DNA of 64,000 bases from a methanogenic archaeon ISO4-H5 (GTDB taxonomy: Archaea > Thermoplasmatota > Thermoplasmata > Methanomassiliicoccales > Methanomethylophilaceae), in NCBI GenBank assembly GCA_001560915.1, contig CP014214.1, positions 124,001 through 188,000 on the forward strand, read 5' to 3'. Positions 8,093 through 16,765 of the stretch are shown one piece after another. Both the position numbers and the translations under genes were made by a program. Numbering within the stretch: the first letter of the stretch is position 1; each line of letters opens with the position of its first letter. The notes under the pieces were generated by a model, which had not been told where the DNA came from, made no database searches, and saw only the letters and a program-made list of their open reading frames with translations.

Positions 8093-9442
8093 TCAGTGTT
8101 TGGAGATCTGCTCGCCGACTATCTTATCGACATTCTTCAGGAACTCGTCGTGTCTGGCACTGTCGAAAGAGCCGCCCGCGGCGATCCTGTGTCCCCCGCC
8201 CTCTCCGCCTACCGAGGCGCATCCGCGCTTCATGGCATCGGCGAGATCCACTCCCCTGTCGAGCAGAGGGAAGGTACCTCTCGAAGAGGCCTTCGCCATG
8301 GATTCGGAGCAGTTGACCCCGATGGTGGGCTTGTTGGGGTTTCCGAGGAAGCTCATGACGACACCGCACAGCATTCCGGTATAACCCGAGTCGGAGGAAT
8401 CGAACCATACGATGTGTTCCATCTCCTGGATCTTGGACTTGTTAACGATATCGCAGACCGCGTCCATGACCTTCTTCCTGGAGTCGGCGTCTATGTATTT
8501 GGCCTGTTCAAGGGCACTTCCGTCTCCCAGGCATACCGATACGCCCACGCCCGGCTGTTCCTGGCGGCCGCAGGCATTGATGACCGAGGACATGGTCTCC
8601 GCGTCGGTGCCCCAGGAAGGCAGGTAATACCTGGTCCTGGCACATTCCTCTAACTTGTCCCTGGTGACCCCCTGTTCGATGAGCTTCACGGCAATCATCG
8701 AGGATAGTTTGATGGACTCCTCGGGCGTGAGGTTGCTCAGGTTCTTGTCGGGACCGATCCCGGCTTCTTCCAGGAATCTTCTGGTTCCGTCGGAATCCCC
8801 GCTGACTCCTTTGATGAAGGGTTCGGTGCTCATGTAGAGCTCGGTCGATATGTTGCCGTACGGGATGAGCGATCCCTGCATGGTCTTCACCATGCCTCTC
8901 TTGGAGGCCTCGGCGAAGATGTGGGAGTTGATCCCGGACATGCCGTTGAGGTGCTGTCTGTCCCCTACCATACCTATGATGGACAGGGGCGCCAAGTCCC
9001 AGTTCTTCTCGTCCAGGGTGATTGCGAAAAGGAACGACATGCTGGCTCCGCATCCGGAGGTCATGCCGTCGATGCCGTAGAGGTGGGGATTTGCGTAGCA
9101 AACCCTGGTTGCAAGGTCCCCGACTGTGTGGTGGTCGAGAATCACGACATCCTGTTTCATGGCATCGAAACGCTTCACATACGAAGCACCGAGGTCGGTG
9201 ACCAGGACGCATTCGTCTTCCGCTTCTTCGATGACTTGCATCTGCGATTCGGTGAGCGTGGGGAAGATGGTGACAATAAACTCCTTCCCGGCTCTGGCGA
9301 GTGCCTTGGCGGCTATGCCGGCGGCGGTCAGACCGTCGGTATCGAAATGCGAATAAATGTGAATAAAGTCGTGGCCGCGGATGATCTCCGCGGCCAGTGT
9401 AAGGTCTGTAAGAAGTTTGGAAGGGAGGACGGAATCGTCCAT
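8093..9442 (-). CDS. DHH-family phosphoesterase, archaeal RecJ-like
   Basis: Predicted single-strand-specific exonuclease or related phosphoesterase. Conserved DHH motifs are visible: HFDTDGLTAAG near residue 33, LVTDLG, and LDHHTVGD near 108. The C-terminal DHHA1 part has the glycine-rich GGEGGGHRIAAGG. About 449 residues from the ATG at 9442; a GTG at 9451 overlapping the S15 stop is the alternative. The S15 gene directly upstream is a common archaeal arrangement. Archaeal relatives include the GINS-associated nuclease GAN, and a replication or repair role is inferred from that. Confidence 0.88.
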   Translation of the reverse strand: MDDSVLPSKLLTDLTLAAEIIRGHDFIHIYSHFDTDGLTAAGIAAKALARAGKEFIVTIFPTLTESQMQVIEEAEDECVLVTDLGASYVKRFDAMKQDVVILDHHTVGDLATRVCYANPHLYGIDGMTSGCGASMSFLFAITLDEKNWDLAPLSIIGMVGDRQHLNGMSGINSHIFAEASKRGMVKTMQGSLIPYGNISTELYMSTEPFIKGVSGDSDGTRRFLEEAGIGPDKNLSNLTPEESIKLSSMIAVKLIEQGVTRDKLEECARTRYYLPSWGTDAETMSSVINACGRQEQPGVGVSVCLGDGSALEQAKYIDADSRKKVMDAVCDIVNKSKIQEMEHIVWFDSSDSGYTGMLCGVVMSFLGNPNKPTIGVNCSESMAKASSRGTFPLLDRGVDLADAMKRGCASVGGEGGGHRIAAGGSFDSARHDEFLKNVDKIVGEQISKH

Positions 9443-9447
9443 GTACC

Positions 9448-9903
9448 TCACTTAAGCATCAGTTCTGCGTTAGCGAGAGAGTACTTCCAGGTGTCAGGAA
9501 GAACTCCTTTTTCCTTGTAGTAGCACTCGAGACGCCTGATCTTGGCCTCAATCATCGCAAGACCCCTCTTGTTGGAGATGTCCTTGTGGTTGACCTTGAG
9601 GTGGTTGTTCAGGTTGATGGCGCGGACCATGAGCTGGGCGAGGTCGGCGGGAAGGTCTTCCTTGACTCCTTTCTCGGCCTGGATCTCAGTAACGGTCTTG
9701 CCGGTTGCGAGCTTGACGTTGGGAACTGCGTACTGGTCCCTGAGGATCATTCCGATCATAGCGGGGCTGACACCCTCTTTGGTGAACTTCTCGACCAGGT
9801 CCTCGATTTCGGTGGCATTGAGGGGGACCCAGGAGGGGTTCTCGGAGATCATGGGGCGCTTGCTGCAAGCTTTTCCCTTTCTTCTTGTGTGCATTCTTGC
9901 CAT
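9448..9903 (-). CDS. rps15: 30S ribosomal protein S15 (archaeal S15/eukaryotic uS15)
   Basis: A 151-residue small-subunit protein of the archaeal/eukaryotic length, with an N-terminal basic extension (MARMHTRRKGKACSKRP) and the core RNA-binding helices (LAQLMVRAINLNNHLKVNHKD, then NKRGLAMIEAKIRRLE). It binds 16S rRNA near the central-domain junction. A TATA-like ATATATA stretch lies at about 9953-9960, upstream on the minus strand, giving a short leader. Its stop overlaps the possible GTG start of the DHH nuclease. Confidence 0.97.
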   Translation of the reverse strand: MARMHTRRKGKACSKRPMISENPSWVPLNATEIEDLVEKFTKEGVSPAMIGMILRDQYAVPNVKLATGKTVTEIQAEKGVKEDLPADLAQLMVRAINLNNHLKVNHKDISNKRGLAMIEAKIRRLECYYKEKGVLPDTWKYSLANAELMLK

Positions 9904-9972
9904 AATGTTTCACTCCATTAGGCGGCGAGGCTGAACCTCGTTATTATAAGGGTATATATAAAGATAGAGGAG

Positions 9973-10338
9973 TCAGAATCCTTCCGTCTCCTTCTTTGCC
10001 CAGGGCACCACATCCTCGTATTCGGCCCTGTCGAAGAACAGTTCCTCGGGGATCTCGTCGAAGAGTTCCACCCTCATCTCGGGTGTTTCCTGGAGTTTCT
10101 CGCCGAGTACGGCGGCGAAGACGTGGCAATATCCCAGATCCCTCATTTTGACCACTCTGATAGCATATCCCGCCTCCTCCGCGAATTCCCTAACGACACC
10201 TTCTTCGAGGGTCTCGCCGGTCTTCACGTGTCCGCCGGGCATCTCCCACCCTTTGCGCTTGGGATTCCATACCATCAGGAATCTTCCCTCTTTGAAAGCG
10301 ACTGCGTAAACGGTCTGATCCGTATCAGTCTGGGTCAT
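9973..10338 (-). CDS. NUDIX hydrolase
   Basis: A 121-residue single-domain Nudix protein. The Nudix box G-x5-E-x7-REUXEEXGU is complete (GHVKTGETLEEG followed by VVREFAEEAGY, residues about 36-58). The substrate, a nucleoside diphosphate linked to another moiety, cannot be deduced. Its ATG overlaps the flpA stop by 3 bases, so the two are translationally coupled. Confidence 0.9.
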   Translation of the reverse strand: MTQTDTDQTVYAVAFKEGRFLMVWNPKRKGWEMPGGHVKTGETLEEGVVREFAEEAGYAIRVVKMRDLGYCHVFAAVLGEKLQETPEMRVELFDEIPEELFFDRAEYEDVVPWAKKETEGF

Positions 10339-10994
10339 GCTCTCTCCACCACGATCATCTCGTGCGAGTCTTCGAAGGGTTCGAGGCTCAGGGTATCGAT
10401 TATTTTGAACCCTCTTTCCCTCAGACGCGCCTCCGCCCTCTGGAAGATCACCTTCGGATTCTCGGCGACATCCTCTGAGCGGGCTTTCACGGCGACCATG
10501 CCGTATTTGGCCGAGAACTTGTCCATGTTGTCAGCCAGTATATCAGCCTGATTCTTCTGTGCCACATCCTGGTAGACGACATCGATCCCGGAGACCATGA
10601 ACTCGTATTCCGAGGGTTTGGTGGCATCCGCGAGGATGGGCATCATGTTCGGGCGGGATTCGGAGTTCTTCACGAGTTCCCTGAACATGCGGGGGGCGAA
10701 TTCCACGCAGTAGACTTTCCCGTCCCCGACGATATCCGACACGTGGGAGGGGGTGGTTCCGCTGGATGCACCGAGATAGAGGACGTTGGTCCCTTTCCTG
10801 ATAGGAAGCACCTTCCCTCCGTTGGTAAGGTATGCGGAAAGCTTGCTGCGCATCGGCGACCACTCGCGGTATTCGATTCCGTCGATGACAGGGGTGCGTT
10901 CGCCGTAGGTGCGCTTCCCGGGGGCGGCCGAGACGGTGTAGAGCTTCCTCCGCTCCGAGAATACCGTACCGTCCGTGAATGCCAGGGGTTCCAT
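10335..10994 (-). CDS. flpA: Fibrillarin-like rRNA/tRNA 2'-O-methyltransferase
   Basis: Catalytic methyltransferase of C/D-box sRNPs, guided by small RNAs to rRNA and tRNA targets. The 219 residues show REWSPMRSKLSAYL, then the SAM loop VLYLGASSGTTPSHVSD, VEFAPRMFREL, and the catalytic-region VYQDVAQKNQ, all fibrillarin hallmarks. In most archaea flpA follows nop5; here no nop5 is adjacent and a Nudix gene follows instead. The start at 10994 gives a typical N-terminus. Confidence 0.95.
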   Translation of the reverse strand: MEPLAFTDGTVFSERRKLYTVSAAPGKRTYGERTPVIDGIEYREWSPMRSKLSAYLTNGGKVLPIRKGTNVLYLGASSGTTPSHVSDIVGDGKVYCVEFAPRMFRELVKNSESRPNMMPILADATKPSEYEFMVSGIDVVYQDVAQKNQADILADNMDKFSAKYGMVAVKARSEDVAENPKVIFQRAEARLRERGFKIIDTLSLEPFEDSHEMIVVERA

Positions 10995-11069
10995 GCTCCT
11001 TTGATGGTCTTCTTCTTAATAGCCATTCGCACGCGATATTGTTAAGAACCGTGCGCATGATAACCATTC

Positions 11070-12683
11070 ATGGATTCTTTGCTGGAGACACTGTCCGCTA
11101 TCGCGGATGCCGTGAAGAAAGCTGTCGACCTCATCCCCACCCTCGAGGAAAGGGGTAAGGACCTGGGTATGGGAGCCGACGGCACGTCGACCTCCGAGGT
11201 GGACAAGATAGCGGAGAATACCGTTCTGGATTACATCGCGCGCCATAACGTCCCCCTGAACGTCCTCAGCGAGGAGATCGGCTATGTGGACAACGGTTAC
11301 GAGGAAGTTTTGGTTCTCGACCCCATCGACGGCACCTCCAACTGTATCGCGGGAGTGCCCATGTTCACCATCTCGATGGCCGTGGGAAAGTCCAAACTGT
11401 CTGACATCCACACCGCCTACCTGCGCAACCTGACTACCGGAGAAGCTATGTGGGCTCTCCGCGGAAAGGGTGCTTACAAAGACGGGAAACAGGTGCATGT
11501 CCGCGACCTCAATCCCCGCGATATGTTCATGATGATCTATCTCGGCAACGGCGCCGACCCCAAGGCATTCGCATTGGCCAAGAGGGTGCATTCCTCCCGT
11601 TCCTACGGCTGCGCATCCATCGAGATGGCGCTGGTCGCAGAGGGACAGGCAGACGGATTCTACATGCATTCCGAGAATTTCAACCGCGGCATCAGGGTGG
11701 TCGACATAGCCGCCAGCTATCTCCTCCTCAAGGAGGCGGGAGGACATGTGTTCGACCTCGAAGGCAACCCCCTGGATATGCCGTTCTCTCTGGACGCCCG
11801 TTCCAGTTTTTTCGCCTGCGGACAGCCCGAGCTCTTCGATTTCGCCGTGAACGGACATCCGTTCATCAAGAAGGACCGTAAATACGGTCTGCTGGTGAAT
11901 CCGAACGTCCCCAAGGCCAAGGAATATGTCGAGAGGGCATACAGCTGTCTGAAGGGACAGGACGTGGTCGTCGATCCCGTGGCGGGAGAGATGCTGGGTA
12001 TACAGTCCGTACCTGTTCCCGACATGGATGTGGACATCATAGTAACCATCGGCGGTGACGGAACGATCCTGAGGACCGCCATGAGCAATTCAGCAGCCAT
12101 TGTCGGCATCAATGCTGGGGGAGTCGGATTCCTGGCGGAGATCGACATCGACGACATCGAGGAAGGCTTGGCACGCCTCATCCGCGGCGAGTTCTCCATC
12201 GACGAGCGTTTCAAGCTTGACACGTTCTACAACGGCAAGAAACTCGAGCCCGCGGTCAACGAGACCGTGGTGCACACCGACACCGTCGGCAAGATCAGGC
12301 AGTTCAAGGTCTATGTGGACGGAAGGCTCGCGACAGAACTCCGTGCGGACGGAATAATCATCTCCACCCCTACCGGATCCACCTGTTATGCTATGAGTTT
12401 GGGAGCACCCATCATCGATCCCAATGTCAATGCATTCGTCATCGTGCCCATGGCCGCCTACAAGTTCGCCTGCAGGCCCATCGTGGTCCCTGCCGATGCG
12501 GACATTACCGTGGAATGTGTTCTCGACAGAGGATGTCTGCTGGTCATCGACGGTCAGGCGGAGCATCAGGTGCCCGGACAGGTGAAGATCGACTTCCAGC
12601 GCTCCAAGGAGAAGGTGCGCTTCGTCATGTTCGGCAAGGACTTCTATTCCCGTGTCAGGGAGAAACTGGTGAACGCGATATGA
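11070..12683 (+). CDS. Bifunctional inositol monophosphatase-family phosphatase / NAD kinase fusion
   Basis: A 537-residue fusion. Residues 1 to about 265 are an IMPase/FBPase-like phosphatase with metal ligands EE at 68-69, DPIDGTSN at 84-91 and the late motif VVDIAASYLLLKEAGG. Residues from about 271 are an NAD kinase with GGDGT at 328-332, NAGGVGFLAEI and TPTGSTCYAMS near 432. The same fusion order is known from Methanocaldococcus MJ0917, which has NADP phosphatase and NAD kinase activity, so control of the NAD/NADP balance is likely. It is divergent from flpA and its stop overlaps the next start (ATGA). Confidence 0.93.
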   Translation: MDSLLETLSAIADAVKKAVDLIPTLEERGKDLGMGADGTSTSEVDKIAENTVLDYIARHNVPLNVLSEEIGYVDNGYEEVLVLDPIDGTSNCIAGVPMFTISMAVGKSKLSDIHTAYLRNLTTGEAMWALRGKGAYKDGKQVHVRDLNPRDMFMMIYLGNGADPKAFALAKRVHSSRSYGCASIEMALVAEGQADGFYMHSENFNRGIRVVDIAASYLLLKEAGGHVFDLEGNPLDMPFSLDARSSFFACGQPELFDFAVNGHPFIKKDRKYGLLVNPNVPKAKEYVERAYSCLKGQDVVVDPVAGEMLGIQSVPVPDMDVDIIVTIGGDGTILRTAMSNSAAIVGINAGGVGFLAEIDIDDIEEGLARLIRGEFSIDERFKLDTFYNGKKLEPAVNETVVHTDTVGKIRQFKVYVDGRLATELRADGIIISTPTGSTCYAMSLGAPIIDPNVNAFVIVPMAAYKFACRPIVVPADADITVECVLDRGCLLVIDGQAEHQVPGQVKIDFQRSKEKVRFVMFGKDFYSRVREKLVNAI

Positions 12684-13072
12684 AGATCAAAGGCGTGAGT
12701 GTCGATTTCATAGACGGACTCAACGAGGCCGCCAAGTCGACCTATCCCGACGAGTTCATCTGTCTCCATCGGGCTCACGACGGAATCATTGATGAGATCG
12801 TGATGCTGCCCGGCACCATCTTCGGGGATTCTCACAGCTTCATCATGGAGTGGATGGATCCCATCGATTACTCCCGTTCCGGTTCGGCACACTCCCATCC
12901 TGGTTTTTCAGCGGAGGCCTCGGAGGATGATTACGAGGTGTTCGGGCACATGGGAGGCATTCATTTCATTACGTGCCAGCCGTACGACCGTAACAGCTGG
13001 AGGGCCTACAATTCCTTCGGGGACGAAATCACAATCCCTCTTCTTTATGCGGATGGCACAGAAGTCAACTAA
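12680..13072 (+). CDS. JAMM/MPN-domain metalloprotease-like protein
   Basis: About 130 residues from the ATG that overlaps the NAD kinase stop; the same reading frame stays open far upstream but inside the kinase gene. The zinc-protease signature H-x-H-P-x6-S-x2-D is intact (His71, His73, Ser81, Asp84), and Glu25 in YPDEFICLH is a good candidate for the catalytic glutamate. Archaeal JAMM proteins remove ubiquitin-like SAMP modifiers, so a desampylase role is possible. The protein is near the minimum size for an MPN domain. Confidence in the fold is good, in the substrate low. Confidence 0.8.
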   Translation: MKIKGVSVDFIDGLNEAAKSTYPDEFICLHRAHDGIIDEIVMLPGTIFGDSHSFIMEWMDPIDYSRSGSAHSHPGFSAEASEDDYEVFGHMGGIHFITCQPYDRNSWRAYNSFGDEITIPLLYADGTEVN

Positions 13073-13087
13073 AAATTGACAACGACT

Positions 13088-14422
13088 TCAGATACAGAAT
13101 CCAATCATGTCCTTGGCCTGCTCCAGCATGGTGATGAGATAGACTAGGTCCGATGATTCAGCGAAGATGACCAGTTTCTTGGGGTCGGTATCGCTGCGCT
13201 TGATGGTATAGGTGCCGTGCTGCAGGATAATCTTCCACGCGTCTCCGGCGATGCTGCGGTCCACAATGTCGTAGTAACCGATCCTTTCCTCGAGCTTGTT
13301 GGCGAATTTCTTCATGTCGCCGTCGAAGTCAATCCTGAACGATCTGTTGGAGTATACGGGGATGTCTTCCAGGACGTTGCGTATGCTCCTCTTTCCTGCG
13401 AGCTCGCTGATGACCGCGGAAGCGTATAGGGCATCGGGGCAGTATCCGAGTTCAGGGAAGATGAAGGTACCGTTGTTCAGTGCGCCGAAGTCCGCATTGT
13501 ATTCCTTCATGGCGGTGATGATAGATTGCAGGTCATTCTTGGCCCTGATAAGCTTCCTGTCGGGTTCGAGTTCTCCCTTGAGGCCGAGAGGGTGGTTGAA
13601 GGCATCCTCCACCACACAGGGGGAATCGAACGGGATGACTGCCACGGTGGGCTGCAGATACATCAGCATGAGGGCGCAGAGCCTGTCACCGGGGACGTAC
13701 TTTCCGCTCTCATCCATGAGTGCGAGGCGGGTACCGTTGCCGTTGTAGGCGATACCGATGCTTCCGATGCTGGCGTTCACGAAGTTGGCGATGTTCATCA
13801 GGTTGGTTTTGCTGAGTCCGGGGTGACGGGGCAGTTTACCTGCGCAGTCGTATGCGTCGAAGGTGACCACGTCGGCTCCGATGGCCTTCAGCATCTGCGG
13901 GGCGCATTTGGAGGTGCTTCCGCAACCGCAGTCGATGATCACATAACCCTGGGAGGACACACCGGTGGACGCGATCTTGCTGAGGTACTTCTTCTCTGCA
14001 TCCGTCACACGGACGTAGCGTCCCACGCCTTTGTAATCAGGAAGTTCCTTGGCCTCCTGACGGAGGATCTCGTGGATCTCCTCATTGTCCAAAGGCGCAC
14101 CGTCGTAGGAATAAGCTACAATGCTGCTGACCTTGCCGTCCTCGTCCGGGTCACCCACTGAAAGGATGCATCCACAATCGGCCGAGAATGCTGCCAAGGC
14201 TTCCGGTACCGATATGAGGTCGGCATCGTAGACAGTGGCACCAGCTGCGAGAAGTCCGGAGATGAGTGCCTGCGAGATCATCTCGCTGCTCGGGTCGGAG
14301 TCTCTGATGACTGCGACCGAGGGGAATTTCAGTCCGAATTTGATTCCGATAGCGGCCGCTCTCTCTGCGGTCATGTTGTTGTCTTTATCGGAATCCAATG
14401 ATAGTTTCGGACGTCCTTCCAT
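13088..14422 (-). CDS. Phosphohexomutase-family protein with degenerate active-site motifs
   Basis: 444 residues with the four-domain outline of phosphoglucomutase/phosphomannomutase, but every catalytic motif is altered. The phosphoserine loop TASHNP is replaced by LSVGDP (about 87-92). The metal loop DGDxDR is NGNGTR (227-232). The sugar-binding GExSGH is GALNNGT (313-319). The phosphate-binding RPSGTEPK is RSDTDPKK (409-416). Surrounding scaffold such as RHPGLSKTN, ESGKYVPGDRLCALM and IFPE is kept and the frame is uninterrupted, so it looks like a maintained non-mutase paralogue rather than a decaying gene. A TATA (TTTTTATAAAG) lies about 25-30 bp upstream of the start. Function unknown. 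Confidence 0.82.
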   Translation of the reverse strand: MEGRPKLSLDSDKDNNMTAERAAAIGIKFGLKFPSVAVIRDSDPSSEMISQALISGLLAAGATVYDADLISVPEALAAFSADCGCILSVGDPDEDGKVSSIVAYSYDGAPLDNEEIHEILRQEAKELPDYKGVGRYVRVTDAEKKYLSKIASTGVSSQGYVIIDCGCGSTSKCAPQMLKAIGADVVTFDAYDCAGKLPRHPGLSKTNLMNIANFVNASIGSIGIAYNGNGTRLALMDESGKYVPGDRLCALMLMYLQPTVAVIPFDSPCVVEDAFNHPLGLKGELEPDRKLIRAKNDLQSIITAMKEYNADFGALNNGTFIFPELGYCPDALYASAVISELAGKRSIRNVLEDIPVYSNRSFRIDFDGDMKKFANKLEERIGYYDIVDRSIAGDAWKIILQHGTYTIKRSDTDPKKLVIFAESSDLVYLITMLEQAKDMIGFCI

Positions 14423-14598
14423 ACGTTCGTGAGAGCCTTTTCTTTATAAAAAGGGTGGTTTGTGGAAATCTTGATGTTGGAGGAATATTCCATCTAAATC
14501 TGGGACATAGGGTGTGTAAAAAAAGGTGTTAATGTGTTACGTATCCAACAATAATTGTTACTATGGGGATGCTGGCAATTAGAAAACAGCAAAAAACA

Positions 14599-14608
14599 AT
14601 ATATATAC
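14599..14608 (+). promoter_or_regulatory. TATA box of the small ORF at 14659
   Basis: ATATATATAC in a poly-A-rich setting (AAAAAACA just upstream). Transcription would start near 14628, which lies past the ATG at 14620 and before the ATG at 14659, and so decides the start of the next gene. Confidence 0.6.
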
Positions 14609-14658
14609 GCTAAGCGGATATGAACACATTCAGCCAATGGACGGCTGGGGGATTAGAA

Positions 14659-14883
14659 ATGGCAATGGACAAATGCAAGGATATGGATGAAGTCATCAAG
14701 ATCGCAACCAAGAAAGGTCTTAAAGCAGGCCGTGTCCGCGACACCGAGGATGGAATCCAGTTCACTAAGGGAACCAACAACAGGCTCGTCGTCATCAGCT
14801 GGGAAGAGTTCGAGGCATTCCTCAAGAAGAGGAATCTCGCAGTCTACCGCAGCAACGGTTGGCTCAAGATCATGAAAGCCTGA
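14659..14883 (+). CDS. Small hypothetical protein, 74 aa
   Basis: Not recognised. Starting at the second candidate ATG, the product begins MAMDKCKDMDEVIKIA and has a compact alpha/beta look (GLKAGRVRDTEDGIQFTKG, LVVISWEEFEAFLKKRN, VYRSNGWLKIMKA). It has no signal or membrane segment. It stands alone with its own promoter between the phosphohexomutase-like gene and tRNA-Leu. A tidy mixture of charged and hydrophobic residues supports a real gene. Confidence 0.65.
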   Translation: MAMDKCKDMDEVIKIATKKGLKAGRVRDTEDGIQFTKGTNNRLVVISWEEFEAFLKKRNLAVYRSNGWLKIMKA

Positions 14884-14982
14884 TAGGGCCCATTCATTGT
14901 CATCGGCATCGGGTCGTTCCGATGCCAAAACCAAACCATTTCACCACACTTTTTATAGTACTGTGGTTTGACGGAACATAAC

Positions 14983-15069
14983 GCAAGGGTAGTCAAGCCT
15001 GGCCAACGACGTTAGATTCAGGGTCTAATCCATAGCGGTCCGCGAGTTCGAATCTCGTCCCTTGCACCA
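14983..15069 (+). tRNA. tRNA-Leu(CAG)
   Basis: Type II tRNA of 87 nt including an encoded CCA (15067-15069). The acceptor stem is GCAAGGG/CCCTTGC, the D-stem GTC/GAC, the anticodon stem TTAGA/TCTAA with loop TTCAGGG (anticodon CAG). A long variable arm follows and the T-loop is TTCGAAT. A TATA-like TTTTTATAGTA lies about 30 bp upstream. Confidence 0.94.
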
Positions 15070-15142
15070 TTTCCCTTTTCCGCATTTCGGTTTCTTCGGT
15101 CAAGTTCTATATCCTTTCCCGTTATCCCATATCCGATAATCC

Positions 15143-16495
15143 ATGGTACAGACCGTGCTGTTCGAAGAGGAGAAGAAACCATCCGAGCCCGATGCCAGCA
15201 TGCCGCTGGCAGGCCGTATGCGTCCCCGTACCTTCGACGAGTTCTGCGGTCAGCGCCATCTGATCGGCGAGGGACGGATCCTCCGCAACATGATTGAGCA
15301 GGACCGTATAACTTCAATGATCTTCTGGGGTCCGCCCGGTGTGGGAAAGACCACTTTGGCCACCATCATTGCCAATTACACCAAGGCCGAGTTCGTGCCC
15401 TACAGCGCAGTGACCGGCGGAAGCAAGGAGGTCAAGGAGATCATGGCGGCCGCCGAGAAGAGACGTTCCATGGGTCGCCGCACCATCCTCTTCGTGGATG
15501 AGATCCACCGTTTCAACAAGGCCCAGCAGGATGCCTTCCTGCCGTTCGTGGAGAAGGGCAGCATCATCCTCATCGGTGCCACCACCGAGAATCCCTCGTT
15601 CGAGGTGAACTCCGCTCTGCTATCGCGCTGCAAGGTCTTCGTCCTGGAAGGTCTCAGCACAGAGGATATCGAACTTCTGCTCAAACGGACCCTTACAGAC
15701 CCCCGCGGATTCCCGGGTCTGAAGGTCGACATCGATCCGAAGATCCTCAGTGCTATTGCTAATTACGCCAACGGGGATGCGAGGACCGCCCTCAATACCT
15801 TGGAGGCAGCGGTCGCCAACTGTCCCGTCAAAGATGGAAAAGTAACCGTCACCGAGAAGGCCGTGGAGGACTGCATCTCCCGCCGTTCCCTCCTGTACGA
15901 CCGCAACGGAGAGGAGCATTACAACATCATCTCTGCGCTTCACAAATCCATGAGGAACAGCGACCCCGACGCAGCCATCTATTGGCTAGCCCGCATGCTC
16001 GACGGAGGGGAGGATCCGATCTACATCGCCCGCCGTCTCATCGAGTTCGCCGGTGACGATGTCGGTCTTGCCGACCCCAACGCTCAGGTCATGGCAACAT
16101 CCTGTTTCTACGCCTGTAAGAACATGGGCATGCCCGAATGCAGGTATGCATTGGCTGAGACTGTGGCATATCTGGCACTTGCACCGCGTTCCAACTCCAT
16201 CGCCATGGCCATCGACCAGGCCCTGAGCGATGTCCGCAACAGTCCTGCGGAACCGGTCCCGCTGCATATTCGCAATGCCCCCACCAAACTGATGAAGAAT
16301 CTAGGTTATGGGAAGGGCTATGAATATGCGGAAGGAACCGAGGAGAAGATCACACGCATGCAATGCCTTCCCGACTCGCTCAAGGACCGGAGATACTACG
16401 AACCCGGCGACAGGGGCAACGAGGTCTATTACCGCAAGAAGCTCGACGCGATTAGGGATTGGCGTGCCGGAAAACGCGAGGACCCGCCCAAGTGA
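15143..16495 (+). CDS. rarA: Replication-associated recombination protein A (RarA/MgsA) AAA+ ATPase
   Basis: 450-residue AAA+ ATPase related to bacterial RarA and eukaryotic WRNIP1, acting at stalled replication forks. The N-terminus has LAGRMRPRTFDEFCGQ; Walker A is GPPGVGKTT near residue 61, Walker B FVDEIHRFN, sensor 1 GATTENPSFE. The tetramerisation and C-terminal parts include RRSLLYDRNGEEHYNIISAL and YEPGDRGNE. The gene is more typical of bacteria, so past transfer into this lineage is possible. A short leader separates it from tRNA-Leu. Confidence 0.95.
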   Translation: MVQTVLFEEEKKPSEPDASMPLAGRMRPRTFDEFCGQRHLIGEGRILRNMIEQDRITSMIFWGPPGVGKTTLATIIANYTKAEFVPYSAVTGGSKEVKEIMAAAEKRRSMGRRTILFVDEIHRFNKAQQDAFLPFVEKGSIILIGATTENPSFEVNSALLSRCKVFVLEGLSTEDIELLLKRTLTDPRGFPGLKVDIDPKILSAIANYANGDARTALNTLEAAVANCPVKDGKVTVTEKAVEDCISRRSLLYDRNGEEHYNIISALHKSMRNSDPDAAIYWLARMLDGGEDPIYIARRLIEFAGDDVGLADPNAQVMATSCFYACKNMGMPECRYALAETVAYLALAPRSNSIAMAIDQALSDVRNSPAEPVPLHIRNAPTKLMKNLGYGKGYEYAEGTEEKITRMQCLPDSLKDRRYYEPGDRGNEVYYRKKLDAIRDWRAGKREDPPK

Positions 16496-16765
16496 TCAGG
16501 TGAAGTAACTGAGCAGGCTGCCTGCCACGAGGATTATTATCAGCAGGACTGCGACCTTTACCCATTTCCAATCTTTCTCTTGGATGAGGCATTTGGTGGA
16601 GATTACGACTCCTGCCGCAGGGGTGAATATCAGCACGAGGATTCCCGCTGCGATGATGTCCTCGCTGAATCCTGCAAAGGAAAGGACGAGTCCGACAGCC
16701 ATGATCGCAAGGCCGACCACGGTGCCCCATCTCAGGACCCATGAGGTCTCGTCGTTGAGGCTCAT
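16496..16765 (-). CDS. DUF1634-family membrane protein
   Basis: 89-residue protein with three hydrophobic segments, opening MSLNDETSWVLRWGTVVGLA and containing GILVLIFTPAAGV. DUF1634 genes are commonly found directly after TauE/SafE transporters, as here, where the start overlaps the tauE stop (ATGA). Probably an accessory subunit of the transporter. Its stop is one base past the rarA stop, tail to tail. Confidence 0.8.
   Translation of the reverse strand: MSLNDETSWVLRWGTVVGLAIMAVGLVLSFAGFSEDIIAAGILVLIFTPAAGVVISTKCLIQEKDWKWVKVAVLLIIILVAGSLLSYFT

Noticed and set aside
12515-12679. N-terminal extension of the JAMM protein
   Set aside because: It lies inside the NAD kinase coding region; the ATGA overlap gives a proper start.
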